From IMG/VR virus record IMGVR_UViG_3300000227_000002, positions 1 through 24,875 of that record: 24,875 bases of DNA, one strand, 5' to 3'. The notes beneath the pieces are model-generated. The model did not search any database, was not told the origin of the DNA, and saw only the letters and a list, made by a program, of their open reading frames with translations. Position 1 is the stretch's first letter. Every line of letters begins with the position of its first letter. The position numbers and the translations under genes are program-made. Source of the DNA: a virus. Of the stretch, positions 1 through 7,997 are shown one piece after another.

Positions 1-60
1 TTTTTTTAATTAAAAAAAGTTTTAATAATAAAAAAATATCCCCCCAAGTTTCTAACTTTT

Positions 61-238
61 TTATTCAAATTCGAAGAAGTTGAATAACAAAATTGTAACT
101 TTGTTCTTTGATTCGAAGAATCAAAGAAAAAGTTTTTAGTTGATAAAAAGCAATAATAACTTTGATTTATTTTGAATAAAGTAAAGACTAAAAACTTGTC
201 AAAGTTACAAAAAATTTTTGAAAAAAACAAGTTTTTTT
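61..238. other. Structured multi-helix intergenic element (possible RNA)
   Basis: This stretch downstream of the tape-measure gene is packed with perfect inverted repeats. Bases 61-68 pair with 80-87 around an inner TTC-GAA-GAA hairpin. Bases 93-103 pair with 200-210 over 11 bp. Nested inside are a perfect 11-bp hairpin with a GAA triloop (104-114 with 118-128) and an 11-bp helix (130-140 with 187-197), which itself encloses a smaller hairpin (166-171 with 175-180). The nesting describes a three-way junction. Bases 221-228 and 231-238 form a further A/T-rich hairpin. There are no wobble pairs to reveal the transcribed strand. It is not a tRNA. It could be the 3' end of the tape-measure transcript, a stand-alone RNA or a DNA-level site. 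An AT-only reading frame crosses it on the minus strand but looks non-coding. Confidence 0.5.
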
Positions 239-259
239 ATATAGGACCACAAAAAAAAA

Positions 260-2797
260 TTATCCATTTTTTTCCTGATTAAATTTTCTAATTGCAATTT
301 TAGCACTATATATTTTTTCAAATAATTTAGACCCATCAATTTCTAATGTTATGTTATTATTTAATGATATATTTTTATCTGCAAATTCAACTTTTATTGG
401 TTCTTTTAATAATTTTGATAATTGGCCTAATGCACTATTACTTTTAACATTAACATTTGATATTGATTCTATTATTTGCAGAATTTCTTTGTAATCTTCT
501 TTATTTCCAGATAATACTGCATTTATTGATTTAAAAGCGTCGCCAACTTTCATAATACCTTCAGCATTTTTTGATATTCTATTTAATGCAAATGATAATG
601 CTAATGCTTGCGGTAATATAAAACCAGCAACTGCAAATGAAGCAACCATAGAACCAATACCTAACGATACCTTCATAAAATCATCACCAACACCTTTAAT
701 GTTTTTAAACATTTTAGCAAGTCCTTCACTCATATAACCAATACCAGCAGCAGCAATACCAATACCAGAACCCACCATTAATGCAGCAGCACCAAATGCT
801 AATAAACCTAATGATGATGCTTCACTTGCCTTTCCTAATATCGTAATTGCAAGTGCTGCACCCGTACCGACGGTTACGAACAATCCAAGCGCATAAACTA
901 TATCAAGTAATAATTTTGCTTTATCTTCACTTAATTTAGATAATGAATCTGCAAGTGCACCAATTCCTGCAGCAGCAGCACCAATACCAGCACCAATACC
1001 TAATGCAGCAGCACCAATACCAGCACCAGTGCCTAAATTTTTAAATCCTTGTTCTTTCAAACTTCCTGTTAATTGACCAGTATTTCCAATATTAGGTGAT
1101 ACGCTTGGTGTTTCTATATTTTTTTTACTTTTAAAAATATTAAGCAAATTAGATTTTGATTTATATTCACCTTTTCCACCAAAAAAAGAATCTGAATTTA
1201 CATAATTATCTATCGCCTTTTTAAACATGTTAGAGGCTTTAGATAGTAATACAGAACTAGTACCTAATGCTAATAATGCTATTGTTAAGCCACCCCAACC
1301 ACTTTTTGCTAAATCTGCAAGGTAACTTAATGGTTTTAATAAAACAGTATTAATTGCTTTTAATAATGGCAATAAAGCAGATTTAAGCATATCTATTGTT
1401 GATTTTAATGTTTCATTAAATGTCATTGCTTCTTTTGCTCTTTTTTCTAGAGTTGCTTGTTCCGATGCAAAAGATTTTGCTTGTTCTTTTGTTAAATCAC
1501 TAATATTTTTCATTTGTCCTGCAATTTGAACCTGAAATTTACCTGTTTCTGAATTAAAAAATGCAGCACCTTTAATTAATTCCTTTTCTCTATCAGTCAA
1601 ACCAGTTCCACCAAGTTCTTTTGTCATTTTATCCATGTCATAAGCCCTTAATGCCATTTCAGTCATTTCTTCTTTACTAATTCCCAATATTTTAGCAGCT
1701 TCGTTTAATCTGTCACGGTCAGCAGGACTTATAAATTTTTCAAAAGTACCATCACTATTTTTTCTTAGCGTAACTAATCCTTTTGTTAATCCAGCAATTT
1801 TTTCTTGTAATTTTGCGGGGTCATTACGTGCAAAATATAATGTTTCAAACATATCAAGTTTAGCAAATTCTCCGCCCATAACTTGTAATTTAGCAACCAT
1901 ATCAATAGCACCCTCAAGGGTTCTTGCAGTTTCAGCAGAATTTAATGCGCTATCAATTGCAATTTTCATTTTTTGTGAGTATTCTGCCATTTGCGCAAAT
2001 CCCTTAACACCTTGTTGAAAATTATAAGTTTGTAATTTTTTAAAATTATTTGAAACATCTTTTAATAATTTAGTGGCATTAATACCCATATTTTCAGAAG
2101 ATTTTACAACATTTTGAACATAATTCATAGATGTTTTCACATCAACACCCATTAGTTCAAATTGTGAACTTAATTTAGTTGCGTTTTCAATACCAAGTCC
2201 AGTTCCTTTAGCAATTAATGTTATATCATTTACCATTTGACTTGTTAAAACACGAGACCTTTCAGTTTCATCTGCAAATCCTTCCATTATTTTTTGAATT
2301 TCAGCAAGGTCACCACCAAATCTAGCAACAAAAATAGCACTTTTTTCAAAAGATGCTCTCATTAAATCTGCTTTAGCACCACTCATACCTAAATTAAGTA
2401 TTGTGGTTTTTATTATTTTATCATTTAATTGTAGATACTTCCATAATTCAACGACAGAATCTTTTAATTTTTTTGCTAATTCAACATTTTTTTCTCTTTT
2501 TTTTCTTTCTTCTTCTAATTGTTCATTAATTCTTTTTTGAATTTCAGTAAGTTCTTTTAAATTTTTTTTATCATTAGCAATACTATTTTCAATTTCTTTT
2601 AGAGTTTTCTTTTCGGATTCATTTAATTTATTATATTCTTGTTTAAGTATATTAATTCTTTGTAATTTTTCAGCAATGGATTCTTGAATTAATAATATTT
2701 TATCTTCAACACCACGTGTTTCATCTATTGCTTTTTTATAATTATTTTGTAAATTAATTAATTCTTTTAATGTTTCATTATTTAATTTATCTGCCAT
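260..2797 (-). CDS. Tail tape-measure protein
   Basis: This 845-residue protein is probably the tape measure that sets tail length and chaperones tube assembly (T4 gp29 role). Residues 1 to about 115 are highly charged and strongly heptad-like, so coiled coil. The middle is helical. Residues about 588-615 are a Gly/Ala-rich zipper with repeated GIGA units, followed by hydrophobic segments at about 625-720 that could insert in a membrane. No enzymatic domain is visible. It is the longest helical protein in the window and lies immediately after the frameshifting chaperone, the standard place for a tape measure. At about 1.5 angstrom per residue its length would suggest a tail near 125 nm (inference). 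A GTATTTAT promoter-like motif lies 19 nt before the ATG. The call rests on composition and position, as tape measures are poorly conserved. Confidence 0.75.
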   Translation of the reverse strand: MADKLNNETLKELINLQNNYKKAIDETRGVEDKILLIQESIAEKLQRINILKQEYNKLNESEKKTLKEIENSIANDKKNLKELTEIQKRINEQLEEERKKREKNVELAKKLKDSVVELWKYLQLNDKIIKTTILNLGMSGAKADLMRASFEKSAIFVARFGGDLAEIQKIMEGFADETERSRVLTSQMVNDITLIAKGTGLGIENATKLSSQFELMGVDVKTSMNYVQNVVKSSENMGINATKLLKDVSNNFKKLQTYNFQQGVKGFAQMAEYSQKMKIAIDSALNSAETARTLEGAIDMVAKLQVMGGEFAKLDMFETLYFARNDPAKLQEKIAGLTKGLVTLRKNSDGTFEKFISPADRDRLNEAAKILGISKEEMTEMALRAYDMDKMTKELGGTGLTDREKELIKGAAFFNSETGKFQVQIAGQMKNISDLTKEQAKSFASEQATLEKRAKEAMTFNETLKSTIDMLKSALLPLLKAINTVLLKPLSYLADLAKSGWGGLTIALLALGTSSVLLSKASNMFKKAIDNYVNSDSFFGGKGEYKSKSNLLNIFKSKKNIETPSVSPNIGNTGQLTGSLKEQGFKNLGTGAGIGAAALGIGAGIGAAAAGIGALADSLSKLSEDKAKLLLDIVYALGLFVTVGTGAALAITILGKASEASSLGLLAFGAAALMVGSGIGIAAAGIGYMSEGLAKMFKNIKGVGDDFMKVSLGIGSMVASFAVAGFILPQALALSFALNRISKNAEGIMKVGDAFKSINAVLSGNKEDYKEILQIIESISNVNVKSNSALGQLSKLLKEPIKVEFADKNISLNNNITLEIDGSKLFEKIYSAKIAIRKFNQEKNG

Positions 2798-2816
2798 AAT
2801 ATTAAAATATTTATAT

Positions 2817-2824
2817 ATAAATAC
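2817..2824 (-). promoter_or_regulatory. Putative late promoter motif, tape measure
   Basis: TGTATTTATATATAAATA read on the minus strand, with the GTATTTAT core ending 19 nt before the tape-measure ATG. A TATAAATA sequence like the T4 late element overlaps downstream at 2808-2815. Confidence 0.5.
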
Positions 2825-2871
2825 AAAAGACTAAGAAATTAACTATTACAGTTTTTATCTTAGTCTTTTGT
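2823..2871 (-). terminator. Long hairpin at chaperone/tape-measure junction
   Basis: A perfect 14-bp inverted repeat (2823-2836 with 2858-2871) encloses a 21-nt loop that holds the chaperone stop codon (2855-2857). It could stop or slow transcription, be an RNA-processing site or protect the upstream mRNA end. Its downstream arm touches the promoter-like motif of the tape-measure gene. There is no clean U-tract on the minus strand, so intrinsic termination is uncertain. Confidence 0.45.
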
Positions 2872-3061
2872 TATATTTGCTTTTTTCTTGTTCTTGTATT
2901 TTTTCTAATTCTTCGAATTCTTTTTGTAGTAAATGTAAATAAAATCTTCTACGATAAACTGGTATATTTTCAATATATTCTGAATTAAAATTTCCATGTT
3001 TTGTTAAAACATATATTTCTTCATTTATCATTTTTTTATATTCAGATGCTAAATCTTTGGG
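2855..3061 (-). CDS. Tail chaperone C-terminal extension (-1 frame, GT-like)
   Basis: This frame is open from CCC at 3061 to TAA at 2855-2857 and overlaps the end of the gp26-like gene in the -1 frame. A -1 slip on T-TTT-TTC (3067-3061) would join residue 317 of the upstream protein to 68 further residues, giving a fusion of about 385. The extension begins PKDLASEYKK and continues into a charged helical domain with the stretch YIENIPVYRRRFYLHLLQKE. An ATG at 3031 would alternatively give a free 58-residue protein. Codon use and protein quality hold across the whole extension, including the 10 residues before that ATG, which favours a fusion. The alternatives are a homopolymer sequencing error in the run of nine T or a genuinely separate small gene. 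The position before the tape measure matches tail chaperone GT proteins. Confidence 0.65.
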   Translation of the reverse strand, partial: PKDLASEYKKMINEEIYVLTKHGNFNSEYIENIPVYRRRFYLHLLQKEFEELEKIQEQEKSKYNKRLR

Positions 3062-4011
3062 AAAAAAAAATCTAATCCAATAACTAAATTAGCGTTAAAA
3101 GTATAATTATCTTTAGTAGTAAATTCATATTCTAAATCAACATCAGGACTAACATCATTTATTTTTTTTCTAATTGCATATGCATCTAAAGCAGGCATTG
3201 CATCAACGAATTTATCAATATACAATCTATCAGAATTGCCATTTATTGAAAAAATGCTTGCTTTTAATTTCATTGTTGAATATTGATTATATTCTTCATT
3301 ATATGCTTCTTGAATTGATTTTGCTTTTTTAAATAATATATTTTCTTCACCAGCAGTAAGCAATTTAAATTTAACTTCTTTTTTTCGCATAGGCAGCATT
3401 ACTGAAAATAAACCATTTTCATCGGGAAATTCTTTTATTTCTTTATATTTTAATTTTGTTAAATCAACAACAGTTTTAAATGGTGTATTTGTTCTAGGGT
3501 CAATTACTTGAACAGTATATTCACGTCCATAACTAGATGATCTTAAAAAAAGAATAATTGCATTTCGGTCACCGGGTAATAAATCATCAGGATTAACACC
3601 CTGTGTTTTAATTTTCCTTTTAAGAAGAACATCAAGAACAGTACCGTTTTCTATTAATGATGGAGTTGTTAACATATCTTCATCTTTTGAAGTCATATAT
3701 TCAACAGCAACTTCAGATAATTTATTTGAATAAAATAATCCCATAGATGGAAGTTTAACAATTTCATATGTTGTCATCAAATCGGGGTCAATTTCTTTAT
3801 TCATTATATTTTGTATATCATTTGGTGAATAATAATTTGATTTTGGTATTTGATATGAATTTACTTTTGAAGCATTATCATTAGCAATTGGTGGATTTGT
3901 TAGATTGTTATCAGATTCATTAATTGATAAATTATTTAATTGTCTATTTTCTTTATATTTTTTTAATAACTCACTGATTTTTTCTTTATTAGATGCATTG
4001 TTATCTGTCAT
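3049..4011 (-). CDS. T4 gp26-like tail/baseplate assembly protein (chaperone G-like)
   Basis: A 320-residue protein. Residues 1-78 are polar and probably disordered. Residues about 80-320 resemble the T4 gp26 baseplate-hub assembly family: a start around YEIVKLPSMGLFY, then LTTPSLIENGTVLDVLLKRK, LLPGDRNAIILFLRSSSYG and a C-terminal helical part. Proteins of this family act in tail assembly without being major virion parts. It is longer than T4 gp26 (about 208 residues) mainly through the N-terminal tail. The zero frame ends in TAG at 3049-3051 just after the slippery run, so most product should be this short form. With the -1 extension and the following tape measure it forms a G/GT/tape-measure cluster. 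The family call is from memory of motifs and is moderately secure. Confidence 0.7.
   Translation of the reverse strand: MTDNNASNKEKISELLKKYKENRQLNNLSINESDNNLTNPPIANDNASKVNSYQIPKSNYYSPNDIQNIMNKEIDPDLMTTYEIVKLPSMGLFYSNKLSEVAVEYMTSKDEDMLTTPSLIENGTVLDVLLKRKIKTQGVNPDDLLPGDRNAIILFLRSSSYGREYTVQVIDPRTNTPFKTVVDLTKLKYKEIKEFPDENGLFSVMLPMRKKEVKFKLLTAGEENILFKKAKSIQEAYNEEYNQYSTMKLKASIFSINGNSDRLYIDKFVDAMPALDAYAIRKKINDVSPDVDLEYEFTTKDNYTFNANLVIGLDFFFPKI
3061..3067 (-). promoter_or_regulatory. Putative -1 ribosomal frameshift site T-TTT-TTC
   Basis: In the gp26-like reading frame the codons GAT TTT TTT TTC CCA run through nine consecutive T. The last seven bases form T TTT TTC, a known X-XXY-YYZ slippery heptamer. 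The zero-frame stop follows three codons after TTC. The -1 frame is open for 68 codons. I see no obvious downstream pseudoknot or internal Shine-Dalgarno stimulator. Confidence 0.6.
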
Positions 4012-4047
4012 TTTTATAAAATTTTATATAATATTATTATTTTAAAT

Positions 4048-4055
4048 ATAAATAC
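4048..4055 (-). promoter_or_regulatory. Putative late promoter motif, tail chaperone
   Basis: TGTATTTATATTTAAAATAA on the minus strand, core 36 nt before the gp26-like ATG, within the divergent region shared with phoH. Confidence 0.45.
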
Positions 4056-4133
4056 ATAAAATTTTAAATTTTTATTCAAGATTTAAAATTATATTTCGTA
4101 TTATTAGTTAAAATAATAATATAAATTAATATT

Positions 4134-4955
4134 ATGGTTAAAGATAAATTTAAAGATATTAAAGAATATGAAAAATTAATATCAACAACAAATATTGATA
4201 ATATTGGTGAAATTAAAAGTATTATTAGTAAATTAATACCAAACGATTTAAAAATAATAGCAAAAAATGAAAGCCAAAAAAATTTAATAAATTTAATAAA
4301 GAATAATGAAATAACAATTTGTTCAGGTCCTGCAGGAACAGGAAAAACATTTGTAGCATTAGCATTTGCATTAAATTTATTAAGAAAAACGACAAATAGA
4401 TATAAAAAAATATATTTAGTTAAATCAGTTACAACATTAAAAGGTGAAGAAATTGGATATTTAAAAGGAGATTTAAAAGAAAAAATAGAACCTTTTATGT
4501 GGAGTTTTTATATTAACATGGAAAAATTACTATTAAATTCAATTATTAAACAATTAGTTGAAAATGATATAATAATACCATTTCCATTAGCATATATGAG
4601 AGGCGCAAGTCTTGATGATTGTATTATAATTGTTGATGAAATGCAAAATGTATCTTTAGATAATTCAAGAACATTATTAACAAGAATTGGTAGTAATTGT
4701 AAATTAATATTATTGGGTGATACTAATCAAATTGATTTAAAAAATAAAAATGATAGTTCATTAGATATATTAATTAATTTATTTGAAAATGTTAATAATA
4801 TTGGTGTTATTAAAATGTCTGAAAAAGATACGAATGTTAGAAATCCGTTAATTACAATAATTGAAGAAAAATATAAGGAATATTATGGTGCTAAATATCA
4901 ATTATCAGGAAATACTAAAACAATAACAAAAAATAAACAGATTTTAAATGATTAA
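4134..4955 (+). CDS. phoH: PhoH-like ATPase
   Basis: A 273-residue P-loop ATPase of the PhoH family, related to the N-terminal domain of RecD/superfamily 1 helicases and very common in large phages. The Walker A motif GPAGTGKT is at residues 65-72, followed by the PhoH-typical LVKSVTTLKGEEIGYLKGDL at about 95-114. Walker B IIIVDEMQN is at 164-172 and the sensor-like GDTNQID at 195-201. The length is normal for the single-domain phage form. Its role in phages is unsettled; RNA or nucleotide metabolism is usually suggested. It opens a plus-strand run after the divergent region 4012-4133, and no GTATTTAT motif lies before it, so it may belong to another expression class. Its end overlaps the next ORF by 8 nt if that ORF starts at 4948. 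Confidence 0.92.
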   Translation: MVKDKFKDIKEYEKLISTTNIDNIGEIKSIISKLIPNDLKIIAKNESQKNLINLIKNNEITICSGPAGTGKTFVALAFALNLLRKTTNRYKKIYLVKSVTTLKGEEIGYLKGDLKEKIEPFMWSFYINMEKLLLNSIIKQLVENDIIIPFPLAYMRGASLDDCIIIVDEMQNVSLDNSRTLLTRIGSNCKLILLGDTNQIDLKNKNDSSLDILINLFENVNNIGVIKMSEKDTNVRNPLITIIEEKYKEYYGAKYQLSGNTKTITKNKQILND

Positions 4956-5235
4956 TAATATGGATAATAAAATATTAGTTATATATGTTGGTGTTGGTGA
5001 TATGAATAGTTCTGATAAAATTTTAGATTTTATTAACACTATAAAACAAAAAATAGTTCCAGTAACGTTTGAGGGTGAAATTATTATAATTCCAACACGT
5101 TCATATGATACGAGAATTGAATGTATTAATCCTGTTTATATAACAGATACTGAATTAGTAAACAAGCACACTGAATTAATGAAAAAATTACATGAAGAAC
5201 TTAATTATCAAATTAGTCAAATAAATAATAAGTAA
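4948..5235 (+). CDS. Hypothetical protein, 95 residues
   Basis: Not recognised. The start at 4948 overlaps the end of phoH; a second ATG at 4960, five bases after the phoH stop, gives a 91-residue form (MDNKILVIYVGVG) and is about as likely. The protein alternates beta-like hydrophobic stretches (KILVIYVGVG, EGEIIIIPT) with a charged C-terminal helix, and holds a distinctive TRIECINPVYITDTEL segment around residues 56-71. No signal peptide or membrane segment. It is separated from the next gene by a single base, so the two are surely co-transcribed and probably translationally coupled. The function may relate to the HAD-like or glycosyltransferase genes that follow, but that is only a guess. 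Confidence 0.75.
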   Translation: MINNMDNKILVIYVGVGDMNSSDKILDFINTIKQKIVPVTFEGEIIIIPTRSYDTRIECINPVYITDTELVNKHTELMKKLHEELNYQISQINNK

Positions 5236-5236
5236 T

Positions 5237-5971
5237 ATGAAAAGAGTGAATGTTGGTATTTGTATTGATGAAATATTAAGAGCAAAATGGTTGCAATTTG
5301 ATAGATATTATGTGCAAGAGTTTGGTGAAGATGGTGTACCAGATGAACCATATGTGTATGATTTTTTTAATTCTTATAAATTTAATGATAAATATGAAAC
5401 TATAAAAGAATTAAAAGAACCCGAAGACATGGTTGATGATATTAATCCAATTGCATATATTGTTGATAGTAAAACCAATGAAGCACCTGTAGATGCATTT
5501 ATATTTAAGAAGCCAGTTACTATAAAAAAAACTGCCAGAAAGGTATATAATCAATTTATGTATGAGGATTTTTTATTCGAAATACATGGTAGTGCACCAA
5601 TGATGTATAGAAACATGGATGTACATGTTAATGAATTTATACGAAAATATGAAAAATTTGCTAATTTCATTATATTATCGGTAGAAAATAAATTAAGCAT
5701 ACCGCCAACATTGTTTTTTTTAAGTAAAATTTCAAGTAGATTTAATAATTATCGTTTTGTACAAAATTCGAGTGAAATGTGGAAAGGTATTGATGTATTA
5801 ATAACTACTGACCCTGAAATTTTAAAGAAAAAAGTACCTTGGTTTAAAAAACTAATAAAAGTAAAAAGACCATATAATAGTGATATTAAATCAGGTCATT
5901 TAGAAATTATACAAATTGCCGATTTAATAGATAATGAAAATTTTGAAAAAATAATTAAATTTAAAAAATAA
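5237..5971 (+). CDS. HAD-like fold protein, nucleophile position altered
   Basis: A 244-residue protein that opens with a strand and loop, VNVGICIDEILRA at residues 4-16, resembling HAD motif I (hhhDxDxxL). In true HAD phosphatases the first Asp is the nucleophile; here that place is Cys9 and only Asp11 remains. Residues about 145-225 read like the C-terminal half of a Rossmann-like HAD core: FIILSVENKLSIPPTLFFL, then VLITTDPEIL and a Lys-rich strand. This pattern recalls phage 5'-nucleotidase-like proteins. With the nucleophile replaced it may be non-catalytic or have another role. It lies between a small unknown ORF and two glycosyltransferases, separated from the next gene by five bases. 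The fold assignment is by eye and tentative. Confidence 0.6.
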   Translation: MKRVNVGICIDEILRAKWLQFDRYYVQEFGEDGVPDEPYVYDFFNSYKFNDKYETIKELKEPEDMVDDINPIAYIVDSKTNEAPVDAFIFKKPVTIKKTARKVYNQFMYEDFLFEIHGSAPMMYRNMDVHVNEFIRKYEKFANFIILSVENKLSIPPTLFFLSKISSRFNNYRFVQNSSEMWKGIDVLITTDPEILKKKVPWFKKLIKVKRPYNSDIKSGHLEIIQIADLIDNENFEKIIKFKK

Positions 5972-5976
5972 ATACT

Positions 5977-7131
5977 ATGAATAATGAATTAAATGAAACT
6001 GTAATGCAAACAGAATTAGAAAAAATTGAAAAAATTAAAGAATCAATAAATAAAATAGTAAATAAAAAATCAAAATTTATTTATTGTATTCCAGAATCTC
6101 AAAATCCTGCTGCTAGCGTATATGAATTATATTTTCATGCTACAATTGTAAAAAACATGGGTTATGATGTTATTATATTAGTGGAAAATAATAATGATAA
6201 TAACATTAAAATTCCAGATTGGATTGAAAAAGAATTAACCAATCATAAACACATGTCATTAAGTTCTTCTAAATTACAAATCGGTCCTGAAGATGTTATG
6301 ATTATTCCTGATGTTTTTTCAAATGTAATGGAACAAACTAAAAATCTACCATGTTTACGTATTGGTTTTTTACAATCGGTTGATTATATGTTAAATGCAT
6401 TAATTCCGGGTGTTGATTGGAGCACATTTGGTATTAAAGATATTATTACTACGTCGCAAACATTAAAAGAATGGATGGAATTATTTTATGGTAAAAATAA
6501 ATTTAATATTATAACATATAACATTGGTATTCCTGATTATTTTGAAAAATCAAAAATGCCACAAAAGCCAATAATTTCTATTGTAGGTAGAAATCCTAAT
6601 GAAATTTCAAAATTTGTTAAGTTATTTTATAGTAAATATCCTGAATACAATTGGGTAACATTTGACCCAATGTTAACACATAGTAAACCACCGCAAACAA
6701 TGCGAAGAGTAGATTTTGCTAATAGATTGAAAGAAAATTTTGCAGCGGTTTGGATTGATAGAATATCAAGTTTTGGTACATTTCCGCTTGAATGCATGAA
6801 ATCTGGTGTTATTCCTGTTTGTTTAAAACCTGATATTATTCCAGAGTATATTATTGAAAGGGATGAAAATAATAATCCAGTAAAATTAATAGAGAATGCA
6901 GGTATTTGGGTTGATAGTTATTATGATTTACCGATTATTGTTGGTGAACTATTAGTTAGATTTTTGGATGATAGCATTAATCCAATTTATTATGAAACAA
7001 TGGATAAAATTGCGTCTAAGTATAGTCAAGAATCAAGCGAAAATATGATTATTGATGTTTATAAAACAATTATAAATAATAGAATTGAATCATTAAATAA
7101 AATAATCAATTTATTATATGATAAAAAATAA
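5977..7131 (+). CDS. GT-B fold glycosyltransferase
   Basis: A 384-residue protein with a GT-B layout. After a charged N-terminal helix, the first Rossmann-like half starts at FIYCIPESQNP (residues about 34-44) and includes YELYFHATIVKNMGYDVIIL, the usual acceptor-domain opening. The second half begins at PIISIVGRNPNEI (about 198-210) and carries SSFGTFPLECMKSGVIPVCL around 264-283, matching the donor-binding E-x7-type segment of GT4-like enzymes with Glu272. It probably moves a sugar from a nucleotide donor to a phage or host acceptor. No membrane segment is present. It is followed after 25 bases by a GT-A enzyme, so the two may act in series. The substrate cannot be told from sequence. Confidence 0.75.
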   Translation: MNNELNETVMQTELEKIEKIKESINKIVNKKSKFIYCIPESQNPAASVYELYFHATIVKNMGYDVIILVENNNDNNIKIPDWIEKELTNHKHMSLSSSKLQIGPEDVMIIPDVFSNVMEQTKNLPCLRIGFLQSVDYMLNALIPGVDWSTFGIKDIITTSQTLKEWMELFYGKNKFNIITYNIGIPDYFEKSKMPQKPIISIVGRNPNEISKFVKLFYSKYPEYNWVTFDPMLTHSKPPQTMRRVDFANRLKENFAAVWIDRISSFGTFPLECMKSGVIPVCLKPDIIPEYIIERDENNNPVKLIENAGIWVDSYYDLPIIVGELLVRFLDDSINPIYYETMDKIASKYSQESSENMIIDVYKTIINNRIESLNKIINLLYDKK

Positions 7132-7132
7132 T

Positions 7133-7140
7133 TATAAATA
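7133..7140 (+). promoter_or_regulatory. TATAAATA element before GT-A gene
   Basis: An exact copy of the T4 late promoter core TATAAATA in the 25-nt gap between the two glycosyltransferase genes, 16 nt before the ATG. The same 8-mer lies 16 nt before the gene at 8792. A chance match is quite possible in DNA this AT-rich. Confidence 0.3.
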
Positions 7141-7156
7141 TAAATTTTAAATAAAT

Positions 7157-7957
7157 ATGAATGTTACTGTAATAATTCCAATACATCAATATGATGAAAA
7201 TGTGTCTAATTTATTGAATAAAGCAATAACATCAATTGCTAATCAAAAAGAAAATAATATACCAAAAACAATTATTGTTTATAAATCATCAATTGAAAAC
7301 GATATTATTAATAATCCATCTATTAAAATATTAAGTTCTGATAATTTACAATTGTTAAAAAATGATGGTAATTGCGACTATCAATCACAAGTCAATTATG
7401 CTGTTGAACATGTAACAACTGATTATTTTTCAGTATTAGAATTTGATGATGAATATAGCAGCACCTATTTTTATAATGTGAATAAATATATTATGACATA
7501 TCCTAATGTTGATGTGTTTATGCCAATAATTATTGAGGTTAATAAAAATAATGAGGGTATTAAATTAACAAATGAAATTGTGTGGTCTCTACATTTTGTT
7601 GGTGAAAACGGCGAAATGGGTTATTTAAATCAAAAATTATTAAAAGAATATACCGATTTAAAATTATCTGGTGCGGTTATAAAAAAATCAGAATTTATCA
7701 ATATTGGTAAATATAAAACCAATATTAAATTAACATTTATGCTTGAATTTTTATTAAGAGCATTAAATAATACATGCAAAATATATACAATTCCAAAAAT
7801 TGGATATAAACATTTGGCTATGCGTGATGGTAGTTTGTTTAGTGATTACCTAAAAAATATGCCGATGAATGAAAGAAAATTTTGGTTTGATATTGCATAT
7901 AAAGAATATAATTTTAATAATGAAAGATTTATTGATATATCAAATTTAAATCATTAA
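7157..7957 (+). CDS. GT-A (family 2-like) glycosyltransferase
   Basis: A 266-residue protein with the opening MNVTVIIPIHQYDENVSNLL (residues 1-20), typical of family 2 glycosyltransferases. The middle region has NDGNCDYQSQVNYAVEHV (about 69-86), corresponding to the segment where the N-terminal domain contacts the donor base, then FSVLEFDDEYSS (91-102), whose Asp97-Asp98 fills the place of the metal-binding DxD. A later stretch, GAVIKKSEFINIGKYKTNI, matches the acceptor-side region of such enzymes. It is shorter than many bacterial homologues and has no membrane helix, so is probably soluble. It directly follows a GT-B enzyme and precedes the late sigma factor gene. The acceptor is unknown; virion protein, cell-wall or DNA-base glycosylation are all possible. 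Confidence 0.75.
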   Translation: MNVTVIIPIHQYDENVSNLLNKAITSIANQKENNIPKTIIVYKSSIENDIINNPSIKILSSDNLQLLKNDGNCDYQSQVNYAVEHVTTDYFSVLEFDDEYSSTYFYNVNKYIMTYPNVDVFMPIIIEVNKNNEGIKLTNEIVWSLHFVGENGEMGYLNQKLLKEYTDLKLSGAVIKKSEFINIGKYKTNIKLTFMLEFLLRALNNTCKIYTIPKIGYKHLAMRDGSLFSDYLKNMPMNERKFWFDIAYKEYNFNNERFIDISNLNH

Positions 7958-7997
7958 TTATATAAAAATAATATGACTTTTTATATTTTGAAACTAA

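Noticed and set aside
69-120. TTCGAA sequences resembling tRNA T-loops
   Set aside because: No acceptor, D or anticodon arms fit; the TTC-GAA-GAA form closes a triloop hairpin rather than a seven-base T-loop.
6-230. 74-residue minus-strand ORF
   Set aside because: Phe/Asn/Lys-rich translation of the palindromic element, no promoter motif, and the bases are fully explained by inverted repeats.
5966-5974. ATAAATACT just before the ATG at 5977
   Set aside because: It is in the opposite orientation to the gene, mostly inside the preceding coding end, and directly abuts the start codon.
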